Shown here: positions 1 to 8,266 of the stretch, one piece after another
Numbering within the stretch: position 1 is the first letter of the stretch
Layout: each line of letters begins with the position of its first letter
NCBI GenBank assembly: GCA_963746175.1
Contig: CAVVAH010000001.1
Coordinates: 806,001 to 870,000 of the forward strand
Direction: 5' to 3'
Origin: CAVVAH01 sp963746175
Lineage (GTDB): Bacteria > Actinomycetota > Actinomycetes > JACCUZ01
Length of the DNA: 64,000 nt
Made by a program: the position numbers and the translations under genes
Notes under the pieces: generated by a model
The model's input: the letters and a program-made list of their open reading frames with translations, nothing else
What the model was told of the DNA's origin: nothing
Databases searched by the model: none

Positions 1-91
1 TGACGTACCCACGGTCCCTTCCCTGCTCGAGCAGACCCTGGACTGCAGGATCGGTGAACTCCGGCGGGAGCGGGTGAACCGTGTCCGACAC
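1..91 (-). CDS. rpoD: Principal sigma factor (RpoD/HrdB-like), N-terminal fragment
   Basis: Only the first 30 codons lie in the window; the gene continues past the left edge. Reading from a GTG at 91, the peptide contains LPPEFTDPAV followed by LLEQGRDRGYV. This matches the start of region 1.1 in actinobacterial housekeeping sigma factors, where an LPPE segment precedes an L-E-x-G-x-x-x-G helix. A GAGAGG ribosome binding site sits 7 bases upstream of the GTG, which supports the start. A 9-bp hairpin (108-133) lies just above it in the leader. The product would direct RNA polymerase to housekeeping promoters. An alternative group 2 sigma factor is possible because only region 1.1 is visible. 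Confidence 0.6.
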   Translation of the reverse strand, partial: MSDTVHPLPPEFTDPAVQGLLEQGRDRGYV

Positions 92-107
92 GTACTACCT
101 CTCGTCG

Positions 108-133
108 TGCCCGGGCAGGCAGCAGCCCGGGCA
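108..133 (-). promoter_or_regulatory. Hairpin in the sigma-factor leader
   Basis: TGCCCGGGC (108-116) and GCCCGGGCA (125-133) form a perfect 9-bp stem with an 8-base loop. It lies 5 bases from the ribosome binding site of the sigma-factor gene on the minus strand. It could affect translation initiation or mRNA stability; no U-tract follows, so it is not an obvious terminator. Confidence 0.4.
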
Positions 134-276
134 TGCTCCAGGTGGATGGGGGGTTGCTCGTCTGGGGGCTGCGCCGCCCGGAGCGGGCTGTCGTGGCGAC
201 GCAACGCAACATTGTGACACGCGGCCGGTGCCAGGCGCAGATCCGGGCGGGTCGCGGCGGGGCGCTAGCGGGGCCG

Positions 277-1776
277 TCAGCGGGCGAACCGCACCGCCAG
301 CACGGTCGAGTCGTCCCGCCCGGGAGTGTCGGGAAGCAGGTCGGCCGCCACCCGCTCCACCAGCGCGTCCAGGGGCTCCTCGGTCGTGCCGACCACGGTC
401 AGCAGGTCGGCGAGCCCCTCGTCCAGGTCCTGCCCCCGCCGCTCGACCAGGCCGTCGGTGAGGCCGAGCAGCAGGTCGCCGGGCCCCAGCTCGAGGGTGC
501 GCTGGGTCCGCGGCTCCGGCCAGCCCAGCGGGGTCGACCCGGACCCGGCGTCGACCAGCTCCGGCTCGCGCCCGGCCCGGCGCAGGACGAGCGGCAGGTG
601 CCCGGCCGCCCCGACCGCCGCGCGTCGCGCGACCGGGTTGACCAGCAGGTAGACCAGGGTCGCGATCTGGTCCTGCTCCTCTGTGGCGGTGAACACCCGG
701 TCCAGCCCGGTGAGCACCGCCTCCGGGAGCGGGTTGGCGTGCGCCAGGGCGCGCAGCGCGGACCGCAGCCGGCCCATGCCGGCCGCCGCCCGCACGCCCT
801 TGCCCATGACGTCGCCCACGACGAGGACCAGGCGGCCGTCCGGCAGCGAGAACACGTCGTACCAGTCGCCGCCCACATCGGCCTCCGCGGACCCGGCCCG
901 GAAGCTGGCGGCCAGCTCGACGCCCGGGACCTCCGGGAGCCGGTCCGGGAGCAGGCTGCGCTGCAGGGTCACCGCGGTGGCGCGCTCGCGCTCGTACAGC
1001 CGGGCCCGCTCCAGCGCGATCGCGCACTGCCCGCCCAGCGCCCCCAGGTACGGCTCGTCCGAGTCGGCGACCGAGTCGGCGAAGTCGAGGACGAGCACGC
1101 CGGTCTGCCCGCCGGACACGACCAGCTCGACGCCCACCCGCACCGGCGCCTCCCGCGGCGGCTCGGGGTCGCCGGGCAGGACCAGCTCGGCGCGCAGCGC
1201 GCCGCTGGCGGAGGGCGCGGTCTCGGCCACCACGCGGCGTACGTCGGCGACGGTGAGCGCCTCACCCAGGGCCGCCGTGACGCGCTGGAGCTGCGCGGTG
1301 AGCTGCACGCTGCGACGCAGCGCCACGTCGGCCCGCCGCCGCTCGGTGACGTCCGAGACCAGCACGGCCACACCGATGACCTCGCCCTCGGCCCGCGCCG
1401 GGAACCACTGCGACTGGTAGTGCCTCAGCTCGCCGGTGACCGGTGAGGTCGCGGTGAAGTCGTCATCGGTGACCACGTCGCCGGTGTCGAACACCTCGCG
1501 CAGCCGCTCCTCGACCTTGACGCCCAGCTCGCCGAGCAGCTCGCTCGGCCGGTACCCGATGTGGGCGTCCATCGTCAGCCCGTTGATCTCGGCGAGCATC
1601 CGGTTGATCCGCCGGTAGCGCATGTCCGGGCCGTAGAAGGCGAAGGCCACCGGCGCCTGCAGGACCAGGGTCTCGAGCAGGGCGGTGTCGGCCGGTGAGA
1701 GGAGGTCGCCCGCATGGCCGGACACGTCGTCGTGGTCGGACGCCGCGAGCGGGCGACGCGCAATCGGGTCGGTCAC
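277..1776 (-). CDS. PAS-GAF-SpoIIE type PP2C serine phosphatase
   Basis: A 499-residue signalling phosphatase. The N-terminal part (about residues 30-150) is a PAS domain (FAFYGPDMRYRRINRM) ending in the usual SDVTERR linker. Residues about 160-270 look like a diverged GAF domain. The C-terminal half is a SpoIIE/PP2C_2 domain with GGDWYDVF, VVGDVMGKG, TDGLVERRG and a final DDSTVLAVRF, so the metal-binding aspartates are present. Such proteins dephosphorylate anti-anti-sigma factors and switch alternative sigma factors on; the small-molecule or light input through PAS/GAF is inferred. A GTG start at 1776 follows GGAGGG. It lies next to the sigma-factor gene on the same strand, but no anti-sigma partner is in the window. 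Confidence 0.85.
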   Translation of the reverse strand: MTDPIARRPLAASDHDDVSGHAGDLLSPADTALLETLVLQAPVAFAFYGPDMRYRRINRMLAEINGLTMDAHIGYRPSELLGELGVKVEERLREVFDTGDVVTDDDFTATSPVTGELRHYQSQWFPARAEGEVIGVAVLVSDVTERRRADVALRRSVQLTAQLQRVTAALGEALTVADVRRVVAETAPSASGALRAELVLPGDPEPPREAPVRVGVELVVSGGQTGVLVLDFADSVADSDEPYLGALGGQCAIALERARLYERERATAVTLQRSLLPDRLPEVPGVELAASFRAGSAEADVGGDWYDVFSLPDGRLVLVVGDVMGKGVRAAAGMGRLRSALRALAHANPLPEAVLTGLDRVFTATEEQDQIATLVYLLVNPVARRAAVGAAGHLPLVLRRAGREPELVDAGSGSTPLGWPEPRTQRTLELGPGDLLLGLTDGLVERRGQDLDEGLADLLTVVGTTEEPLDALVERVAADLLPDTPGRDDSTVLAVRFAR

Positions 1777-1883
1777 GCACCCTCCGCGATGTCTCTGACC
1801 GTCCGGGGACAGTCCGTGAGCCCGAGGCTAACGGGCGACGCAGCGTCGCGACGCGGTTTACCCAGAGTGTCCACCCGCGGGGC

Positions 1884-2456
1884 TCAACGGGCCGTGGCGG
1901 CGGCCTTCTGCTCCTGCTTGAACGCCCGGACCTTGAGCAGGCTGGCCGGGTCGACGACGTCGGCCACCGAGCGGTACGAGCCGTCCTCGGCGTAGGCGCC
2001 GGCGGCCTTCTCCCAGCCGTCCGGCCGGACCCCGCGCTGCTTGCCCAGCAGCGCGACGAAGATCCTCGCCTTGGCGTCGCCGAAGCCCGGCAGCGCCTTG
2101 AGCCGGGCGTACAGCTCGGCCCCGCTGCCAGCGGTGAGCCACAGGGCCGCCGCGTCGCCGCCGTACTGGTCGACGACCACTGTCGCCAGGGCCTGCACCC
2201 GGCCGGCCATGCTCCCCGGGTAGCGGTGCACGGCCGGCGGGGTCGCGCACATCGCGGCGAACGCCTCCGGGTCCTGCGCCGCGATCTCGGCCGGGTCCAG
2301 GTGGTCGACGCCGAGCCGCTCGGCGATCCGGGCCGGCCCGGCGAAGGCGCGTTCCATCGGGAACTGCTGGTCGAGGAGCATGCCGACGAGCAGGCTGAAC
2401 GGGTCGCGGTCGAGCAGGGCGTCGGCCACCGGCTCGCCGGTGATGTTCAGGGCCAC
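1884..2456 (-). CDS. HhH-GPD family base-excision repair protein
   Basis: This 190-residue protein fits the short actinobacterial HhH-GPD type DNA glycosylase family. It begins with LLVGMLLDQQFPMERAF, the helix typical of the family, and has the hairpin LPGFGDAKARIFVALLG near residues 130-146, corresponding to the helix-hairpin-helix LPG-G motif. No four-cysteine iron-sulfur cluster is visible, unlike MutY or EndoIII. The exact base substrate cannot be told. It ends 4 bases before the universal stress protein region on the same strand and begins with GTG. Confidence 0.75.
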   Translation of the reverse strand: MALNITGEPVADALLDRDPFSLLVGMLLDQQFPMERAFAGPARIAERLGVDHLDPAEIAAQDPEAFAAMCATPPAVHRYPGSMAGRVQALATVVVDQYGGDAAALWLTAGSGAELYARLKALPGFGDAKARIFVALLGKQRGVRPDGWEKAAGAYAEDGSYRSVADVVDPASLLKVRAFKQEQKAAATAR

Positions 2457-2460
2457 CGGC

Positions 2461-2865
2461 TCAGTCCTCGTCCGCCTTGACGGCCAGCACGGGACAGGGC
2501 GCCTCCAGCAGGATGCGCTGGGCGTTCGAGCCGAGGATGAGCTTGCCCACCGGAGTCCGGCGGCGGAGCCCGATCACGATGAAGTCGGCGCCGGTCTCGC
2601 CCGCGACGGCGATGAGGTCCTCGGCAGGGTCGTGGCCGCGCACCAGCTGGCGGACCTCGTTCTCGATGCCGTCGGCGTCGAGCGAGGCCTGCACGTCGGC
2701 GAGCTCCTTCTCGTGCTCGGCGTTGTCCTCCTCGTCGAACCCGGGCCCGCCGCGCGCGGAGTTGACGACCACGAGGCGGGTCCGCCGCAGGCGGGCCTCC
2801 TCGGCGGCGCGGCGCAGCGCGGCACGACCCTCGGCTCGGGGCACGTAACCCACGACGATCGTCAT
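2461..2865 (-). CDS. Universal stress protein (UspA family)
   Basis: A 134-residue single Usp domain. It starts with MTIVVGYVP and ends with the ATP-binding signature G-x2-G-x9-G-S/T seen here as GLRRRTPVGKLILGSNAQRI, then PCPVLAVKA. The ATG at 2865 is chosen over an earlier in-frame start at 2895 because GAGGAGG lies 4-6 bases upstream of it. Proteins of this family bind ATP and protect cells under starvation or hypoxia. It stands 4 bases upstream of the glycosylase gene and probably shares its transcript. Confidence 0.85.
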   Translation of the reverse strand: MTIVVGYVPRAEGRAALRRAAEEARLRRTRLVVVNSARGGPGFDEEDNAEHEKELADVQASLDADGIENEVRQLVRGHDPAEDLIAVAGETGADFIVIGLRRRTPVGKLILGSNAQRILLEAPCPVLAVKADED

Positions 2866-2974
2866 CAGACCTCCTCGTCCGACCCCCGGCGCCACGGACG
2901 TTACCGGACGCCGAGCGCGGCCCGCGGGGGTCGGGCGGCCTCACGTCGCGTGCCGCCGTGCCGATGCCCCGGGC

Positions 2975-3712
2975 GTGACGTCACCCCGTCTCGTCGACGA
3001 GCTGGACCGGACCCGGCGGACCCGGGCCCTCGTGGAGGAGCTCATCTCCGACCCTCCCAGCTCGGTCCGGACTTCCAGCCGGTCCGCCGGCTGGCCGACG
3101 ACACCGTGGTGGGCTGGAAGGCCACCGGACGCGGACGTCACGGCACCGAGCTCGCGGACACGCTCGCCCTGCTCGATGAGGCCGCGTCCCTCGGCTGGTC
3201 GAGCGGCTGGACTGGGCGTTCCGCTGTCTGGTCTTCGACACGGCGGTGGAAGCCGGTGTCCCGGAGACGGTGCACCTGACACCCGAGCCGCCGACCTACC
3301 TCGGTGCCTGTCCCCCGCGGCTCGCCGTGTCGTTCGGGCGCGGCCGCCGTGAGCTGGACGTCGCCGCCGAGGTGCACGCCGACGGTCTGGCCGACCTCGG
3401 GCTGCTCGCCCGGACGGCCGCCGAGATGCGCGGCTGGGGCTGGTCGATCGTCCTCGCCGACGTCGCGACGAGGCAGCTGCCCTGCGCGCCGTCGAGCTGC
3501 TCCGGCCGGAGACCGTCCAGGTCGACCTCTCCCGCGCGGGCCGCTCGTCGACACCTGCGGTCGAGGCGTTCCTCGACGCGGCCCGCGACGTTGGCGCCGA
3601 CGTCATGGCGCTGGGCGTCGACACCCCGTCGAAGCGAGCCGACGCGACCGCTCTCGGTGCGGCGGTCGGCCGCGGCCTGCTCCTCGGCACCCCCGGCCCG
3701 CTCCCCCTCTGA
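2975..3712 (+). pseudogene. EAL-domain phosphodiesterase remnant with three frameshifts
   Basis: The reading starts at GTG 2975 and runs through three frames in turn. It includes DFQPVRRLADDTVVGWKATG (3067 onward), equivalent to the FQPI-VVGYEAL start of EAL domains. VERLDWAFRCLVFDTAVEAG follows in a second frame from 3198. DEAALRAVELLRPETVQVDL then reads in a third frame from 3467 and runs to TGA 3710-3712. Each switch needs one missing base (near 3055, 3193 and 3465); adding three bases gives a 246-residue protein. The EAL glutamate and the DDFGTG motif are degenerate (GWKATG, LADV), so even the intact ancestor was probably a non-catalytic EAL protein. Sequencing error is an alternative explanation for the shifts. 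Confidence 0.6.
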
Positions 3713-3716
3713 CCAG

Positions 3717-3767
3717 AGCTGCATGATCACCGCGGGGACCCGACTGCCCTGCGGTGATCATGCAGCT
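3717..3767. repeat. 17-bp perfect inverted repeat
   Basis: AGCTGCATGATCACCGC (3717-3733) and its exact reverse complement (3751-3767) flank a 17-base loop. It lies between the EAL remnant and the methyltransferase, both read rightward. It may serve as a transcription terminator or be a dispersed palindromic element. Confidence 0.7.
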
Positions 3768-3806
3768 GTGTCCGCCCGTCGGTGCTGCTGGGTAACGTCC
3801 GCCGGC

Positions 3807-4472
3807 GTGAGCGACCCGACGACCGACTGGGTGGCCTGGCACCAGCCGTACGCCGACCCCTCGTCCCCGCTGTCCCGGCGGCGCCGCACCGTGCAGCAGC
3901 ACGTGCGCGACTGGCTGGGCGCCCTGCCGGACTCAGGGCTCCCCACCCGCATCGTGAGCGCCTGCGCCGGCGACGGCCGCGACGTCCTCGAGGTCCTCGC
4001 AGCCCAGCCCGATGCGCCCGCCGTCGACGTCCGGCTCGTCGAGCGGGACGACCGGCTCGCCACGGACGCCGAGGACTACGCCCGCGACCACGGCCTGCCG
4101 CGGGTGACCGTGCGGCGCGCCGACGCGGGCGTGACCGACTCCTACCTCGACGGGGTGCCGGCGGGACTGGTGCTGTTCTGCGGCGTGTTCGGCAACATCA
4201 CCGACGACGACGTCCGCGGCACGATCGAGGCCCTGCCGTCGCTGTGCGCGCCCGGGGCCACCGTGCTCTGGACCCGGGGGCTGCGCGCCGGACGGGCAGA
4301 CGCCGCCGACGACGTCACCACCGAGATCCGCGGACGGTTCAGCGCGGCCGGCTTCGAGGAGGTCGCCTTCGAGGCCCCGGCCGGCGAGGGGTGGTCGGTC
4401 GGCGCGCACCGCCTCGCCACGGCACCGCGACCGGTAGTCCCCGGCCAACGCCTCTTCACCTTCGTCCGCTGA
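3807..4472 (+). CDS. Class I SAM-dependent methyltransferase
   Basis: A 221-residue Rossmann-type methyltransferase of unknown substrate. The SAM-binding motif I reads IVSACAGDGRDVLEVL at about residues 50-65, followed by an acidic residue at the end of strand 2 (VRLVERD). LVLFCGVFGNITDDDV corresponds to motifs IV and V. A GTG start at 3807 is preceded by TAACGT about 8 bases upstream, a common actinobacterial -10 box, so the message may be leaderless. It is convergent with the esterase gene that ends at 4486. Confidence 0.75.
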   Translation: MSDPTTDWVAWHQPYADPSSPLSRRRRTVQQHVRDWLGALPDSGLPTRIVSACAGDGRDVLEVLAAQPDAPAVDVRLVERDDRLATDAEDYARDHGLPRVTVRRADAGVTDSYLDGVPAGLVLFCGVFGNITDDDVRGTIEALPSLCAPGATVLWTRGLRAGRADAADDVTTEIRGRFSAAGFEEVAFEAPAGEGWSVGAHRLATAPRPVVPGQRLFTFVR

Positions 4473-4485
4473 CGGGCAGAGGCCG

Positions 4486-5520
4486 TCAGCGGGCGAGGCG
4501 CTCGGCGAGCCAGGCCAGGGACATCGGGTAGCGGTAGTCGATCGCCATGTGGGTGCCGGGGAACAGCTCGAACCGCACCGTCTCGTCGGCCACGCCGACC
4601 CGCGCCAGCTCGTCGCGGAAGGCCTGCGCACCGAGGTCGAGGTGGTAGTCGTCGGCGTCGCCGGAGTCGATCCAGATGGCCCGCTGGCTGCGCAGCGCAT
4701 CGGCGTACTTCTCGGCCATCCGCACCGGGTCCCAGTCGAGCCACCGCTGCCATACCTCGTCGATCAGCACGGCCGTGCGCGGGTCGAACGGCAGCACCGG
4801 CGTGCCGTCGTCGGCCGCCGAGAACGCCGCCGAGACGCCGACGGAGGTGAGGAGCGACTCGTCCTCCTTCTTGCTGAACGCCGGTCGCGAGCGGAAGTCG
4901 TCCCACCACCGCCAGATGTCGCCGTCGTACGCCCGAAGGTGTCTCGCGGCCGCGGCGAAGTCCGGCAGGTAGCAGTGCTCGTAGAGCGTGTCGCCGGCAT
5001 GGGTCGCCAGCGCACCGAACAGGTCCGGTCGCAGCATCGGCGTGATCATCGCGCCGAAGCCGCCGCTGGACTTCCCGCTGATCGCCCGCGACTCTCGGTC
5101 CGCGATGGTGCGGTAGCGCTCGTCCACCCACGGCACCACCTCGTCGCAGAGGTACGAGTGGTAGCGGCCGGTGCCGGGAGAGTCGACGAACTGCGAGCCG
5201 CCGTACGACGTCCACGCGTCGACGTACACGACGATGCACGGCGGTGCGGCGCCGGTCGCGAAGACCTGGTCGGCCGTCTCGACGAAGGGCTGCCGGAACG
5301 GCGACCGGTTGGCCCACATCGTGAGGTGGCCGGTGTAGCCCTGGATGACGTAGACGCTCGGATAGCGCTCGCCGGACGCCTCGGTGTCGTCGTAGCCCGG
5401 GGGCAGGTAGACCCAGACCGGTCTCTCGTGCGGGTCGCCGAGCACGTTGCCGCGCAGGAGCGTCGAGTCGACGACGCCTTCCTCGATCCGTCCGGCCAGG
5501 TCCCCGCGCCATGGAAGCAT
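4486..5520 (-). CDS. Esterase family (esterase D type) alpha/beta hydrolase
   Basis: A 344-residue protein of the PF00756 esterase family. The pattern is VWVYLPPGYDD at residues 34-44, IQGYTGH at the oxyanion loop, and the nucleophile elbow GKSSGGFGAMI with the serine as GxSxG. A candidate acid lies in WIDSGDADDYHLD, and the histidine in PGTHMAIDYRYP near the C-terminus. Relatives include S-formylglutathione hydrolase and mycolyltransferase-like enzymes. No signal peptide is seen, so it is probably cytoplasmic. The substrate is unknown. Confidence 0.8.
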   Translation of the reverse strand: MLPWRGDLAGRIEEGVVDSTLLRGNVLGDPHERPVWVYLPPGYDDTEASGERYPSVYVIQGYTGHLTMWANRSPFRQPFVETADQVFATGAAPPCIVVYVDAWTSYGGSQFVDSPGTGRYHSYLCDEVVPWVDERYRTIADRESRAISGKSSGGFGAMITPMLRPDLFGALATHAGDTLYEHCYLPDFAAAARHLRAYDGDIWRWWDDFRSRPAFSKKEDESLLTSVGVSAAFSAADDGTPVLPFDPRTAVLIDEVWQRWLDWDPVRMAEKYADALRSQRAIWIDSGDADDYHLDLGAQAFRDELARVGVADETVRFELFPGTHMAIDYRYPMSLAWLAERLAR

Positions 5521-5539
5521 GCGCTGCAGTCAACCAGCC

Positions 5540-6070
5540 TCAGCCCTCGTCGAGCAGCAGGGCCAGCTCCACCTCGCTGGTCGACGGGTCGGGCTCGTAC
5601 GCCTCGCGGTAGCCCGTCGCGGTGAAGCCGTAGCGGCGGTAGAAGGCCGCCGCGCGGTCGTTGTGCTCGTGGACGAACAGGTGCAGCCGATTGAGCCCCG
5701 CCTCCTCCGTCGCCCAGGTGCGCACCCGGTCGAGCAGCTCGGTCGCGAGCCCGGTGCCGCGGTGCGACGGCGCGACGTAGACGCTGACGACGTGTCCCTG
5801 CCCCGGCTCGTCCATGAAGCAGGCGAGGTAGCCGACCCACCGGCCCGGCTCGTCCGGCAGCTCCGCGCAGAGCCCGAGGTCGGTGCCGCCCGCGGACCCG
5901 CGGCCCGCCCGGAACCGCCACTCGCCCTCGCTGCGCGCACGCGCGTCGGCCACCGTCTCGAGGTACGCGAGCGGCGTGTCGGCGAGCATCTCGAGCCGGA
6001 CCGCGCGCAGCGCCGCCCAGTCGTCCTCGACCACCCGGCGTACGACGGCACCCGCAGCCACCTGCTGCAC
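5540..6070 (-). CDS. GNAT family N-acetyltransferase
   Basis: A 176-residue GNAT protein. The acetyl-CoA motif A is VSVYVAPSHRGTGLATELL, with R-G-T-G-L-A as the pyrophosphate-binding loop. The C-terminal motif B is LFVHEHNDRAAAFYRRYGF. The start is uncertain: GTG codons at 6070 and 6061 are both possible, and the reading frame stays open upstream into the divergent hydrolase gene. The 6070 start leaves only 19 bases to the divergent GTG at 6090, so the two genes would share a very short promoter region. The acceptor substrate is unknown. Confidence 0.8.
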   Translation of the reverse strand: MQQVAAGAVVRRVVEDDWAALRAVRLEMLADTPLAYLETVADARARSEGEWRFRAGRGSAGGTDLGLCAELPDEPGRWVGYLACFMDEPGQGHVVSVYVAPSHRGTGLATELLDRVRTWATEEAGLNRLHLFVHEHNDRAAAFYRRYGFTATGYREAYEPDPSTSEVELALLLDEG

Positions 6071-6089
6071 CCTGCCATACGGTCGAGCC

Positions 6090-7370
6090 GTGGCCCGCCC
6101 CGCGACGACGCACCGGCTGCCCGGTCTCGTCGTCACCGACCACGAGCTCGAGGTGCCCCTGGACCACGACGAGCCGACGGGCGAGCGGCTCACCGTGTTC
6201 GCCCGCGAGGTGGTCGCCCCGCGCAAGCGCGACGCCGACCTGCCGTGGCTGCTGTTCCTGCAGGGCGGGCCCGGTGCCCGGTCGCCGCGGCCGACCGGAC
6301 GGTCCGGCTGGCTGGGCCGGGCACTGGCCGACCACCGGGTGCTGCTGCTCGACCAGCGCGGCACCGGTCGCTCGACCCCGGCCACCCGGCAGACGCTCGC
6401 GACCCGCGGCACGGCCGAGCAGCAGGCGCAGTACCTCACGCACTTCCGCGCCGACGCGATCGTGCGCGACGCCGAGCTGCTGCGCACGGCTGTGGCCGGC
6501 GACCGGCCGTGGACGGCGCTGGGCCAGAGCTACGGCGGGTTCGTCGCCACCACGTACCTCTCGCTCGCACCGGAGGGTCTCGACCGGGTGCTCGTCGCCG
6601 GGGGCCTGCCGCCGCTGGACCGGCCACCGGAGGACGTGTACCGAGCGACCTTCGAGCGGGTCCGCCAGCGGTACGCCGGCTGGGTCGACCGCTACCCCGG
6701 CGACGCCGACCTGCTCGACGCGGTCGCCGACCACGTCGCGGCGCACGACGTGCGGCTCCCCTGCGGCGACCGGCTCACCGTCCCGCGCCTCCAGTCGGCC
6801 GGGATGGCGCTGGGCTGGTCCGACGGCTACGAGCGGCTGCACTACCTGCTGGAGCCGGCCTGGGTCGACGCCGCGTGCACCGAGCTGTCCGACGACTTCC
6901 TCACCGCCGTCGAGGCCGCCACGACGTTCGTCGACCGGCCGCTGTACGCCCTGATGCACGAGTCGATCTACTGCCAGGGCCGCGCGTCGCGCTGGGCGGC
7001 GCAGCGGGTCGCGGCGACCCTGCCGGAGTTCGCCCCGACCGCCCGGCCGCTGCTGCCCACCGGGGAGATGCTGCTGCCGGCCCTCGTCCGCGCCGACCGG
7101 TCGGTGGCACCGCTGGCCGAGACGGCGGAGCTGCTCGCGGCGTACGACGGGTGGCCGGCGCTCTACGACCCCGACCGGCTCGCTGCCAGCACCGTCCCGG
7201 TCGCCGCGGCGGTCTACCAGGAGGACATGTACGTCGACCACGCCCTCTCGATGGAGACCGCGGAGCGGATCGGCAACCTGCGCGTGTGGTCGACCGGTCG
7301 CCTCGGCCACGACGGGCTGCGCAGCGACGACCGCGTCCTCGACCGCCTGCTGGCGATGACGCGTGACTGA
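6090..7370 (+). CDS. Alpha/beta hydrolase, prolyl aminopeptidase-like (S33)
   Basis: A 426-residue protein with the layout of S33 proline iminopeptidases. LFLQGGPGARSP carries the HGGPG-like oxyanion motif, LLLDQRGTGRSTP follows, and GQSYGGFVATTYL holds the nucleophile serine. The large cap insert seen in PepIP enzymes lies between about residues 170 and 340. The candidate catalytic histidine is in STGRLGHDGLRS near the C-terminus. There is no signal peptide, so it is probably cytoplasmic. It removes N-terminal proline or a related group if it follows the family. Confidence 0.8.
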   Translation: MARPATTHRLPGLVVTDHELEVPLDHDEPTGERLTVFAREVVAPRKRDADLPWLLFLQGGPGARSPRPTGRSGWLGRALADHRVLLLDQRGTGRSTPATRQTLATRGTAEQQAQYLTHFRADAIVRDAELLRTAVAGDRPWTALGQSYGGFVATTYLSLAPEGLDRVLVAGGLPPLDRPPEDVYRATFERVRQRYAGWVDRYPGDADLLDAVADHVAAHDVRLPCGDRLTVPRLQSAGMALGWSDGYERLHYLLEPAWVDAACTELSDDFLTAVEAATTFVDRPLYALMHESIYCQGRASRWAAQRVAATLPEFAPTARPLLPTGEMLLPALVRADRSVAPLAETAELLAAYDGWPALYDPDRLAASTVPVAAAVYQEDMYVDHALSMETAERIGNLRVWSTGRLGHDGLRSDDRVLDRLLAMTRD

Positions 7371-7417
7371 CGGCCGGTGCTGGTGTGCGGTCCTCCCGGA
7401 CGGAGAGGATCGGCACC

Positions 7418-8266
7418 GTGGGTGAGGGAACGGTCGCGTTCGTGCTGGGTGGCGGCGGGCTGCTCGGCGCCGGCGAGGTCGGCATGCTCGCCGCCCTGCT
7501 GGACGCCGGTGTCCGGCCGGACGTCGTTGTCGGCACCTCGGTCGGCGCCATCAACGGCGCTGCCGTCGCGGCCGACCCGACACCCGATGCGGTCGGCGAG
7601 CTGCGCGACCTCTGGCTCGGCCTGTCGAGCAGCGGCCTCTACGCCGGAGGTGCCCTGCGGCGGGTCGGTCACTTCGCCCGCACCCGCACCCACGTGCACC
7701 CCAACGAGCCGCTGCGCGCCCTCCTCGTCGAGCACCTCGGCGACCGGCTGATCGAGGACCTGCCCGTACGGTTCCAGTGCGTGGCCGCAAGCATCGAACG
7801 GGCGGCCGAGCACTGGTTCACCACCGGACCGCTGGTCGACGCCGTGCTCGCCAGCAGCGCCGTACCCGGTGTGCTGCCGCCCGTCCGCGTCGGCGACGAG
7901 ACCTACCTCGACGGTGGTCTCGTGAACTCCATCCCCGTCGAGCGCGCGCTCTCCCTCGGCGCCACCACCGTCTACGTGCTCCAGGTCGGTCGCGTCGACC
8001 GGCCGCTCAAGGCACCGACCCGGCCCTGGGAGGTCGCCGCGGTCGCGTTCGAGATCGCCCGCCGGCACCGGTTCGCACGCGACATGGCGGGGCTGCCCGC
8101 CGACGTGCGCGTGCACGTCCTGCCGACCGGTGCGGAGCACGCTCCGCGCTACGGCGACCTGTCGGCGCTGCGGTACCGCGACTTCCGGGTCGTCCAGCGG
8201 CGGATCGACGAGGCGTACCGCGCGACCGCGAGCTTCCTGGACAGCGCGCCCGAGCGGTCCGGCTGA
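7418..8266 (+). CDS. Patatin-like phospholipase
   Basis: A 282-residue patatin domain. The glycine-rich oxyanion loop is VLGGGGLLGAGEVG, the nucleophile elbow is VVGTSVGAING, and the catalytic aspartate is in YLDGGLVNSIP, giving a complete Ser-Asp dyad. The GTG at 7418 follows GGAGAGG by about 9 bases and is preferred over an earlier in-frame GTG at 7385. Its TGA stop overlaps the ATG of the acyltransferase gene by one base (TGATG), so the two are probably translationally coupled. This suggests a lipid-remodelling pair in which acyl groups are released and re-esterified. Confidence 0.85.
   Translation: MGEGTVAFVLGGGGLLGAGEVGMLAALLDAGVRPDVVVGTSVGAINGAAVAADPTPDAVGELRDLWLGLSSSGLYAGGALRRVGHFARTRTHVHPNEPLRALLVEHLGDRLIEDLPVRFQCVAASIERAAEHWFTTGPLVDAVLASSAVPGVLPPVRVGDETYLDGGLVNSIPVERALSLGATTVYVLQVGRVDRPLKAPTRPWEVAAVAFEIARRHRFARDMAGLPADVRVHVLPTGAEHAPRYGDLSALRYRDFRVVQRRIDEAYRATASFLDSAPERSG

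Noticed and set aside
5046..7310. A 754-codon minus-strand open frame
   Set aside because: It runs through the esterase and GNAT genes in another frame and lies antisense to the hydrolase; no motif was found.
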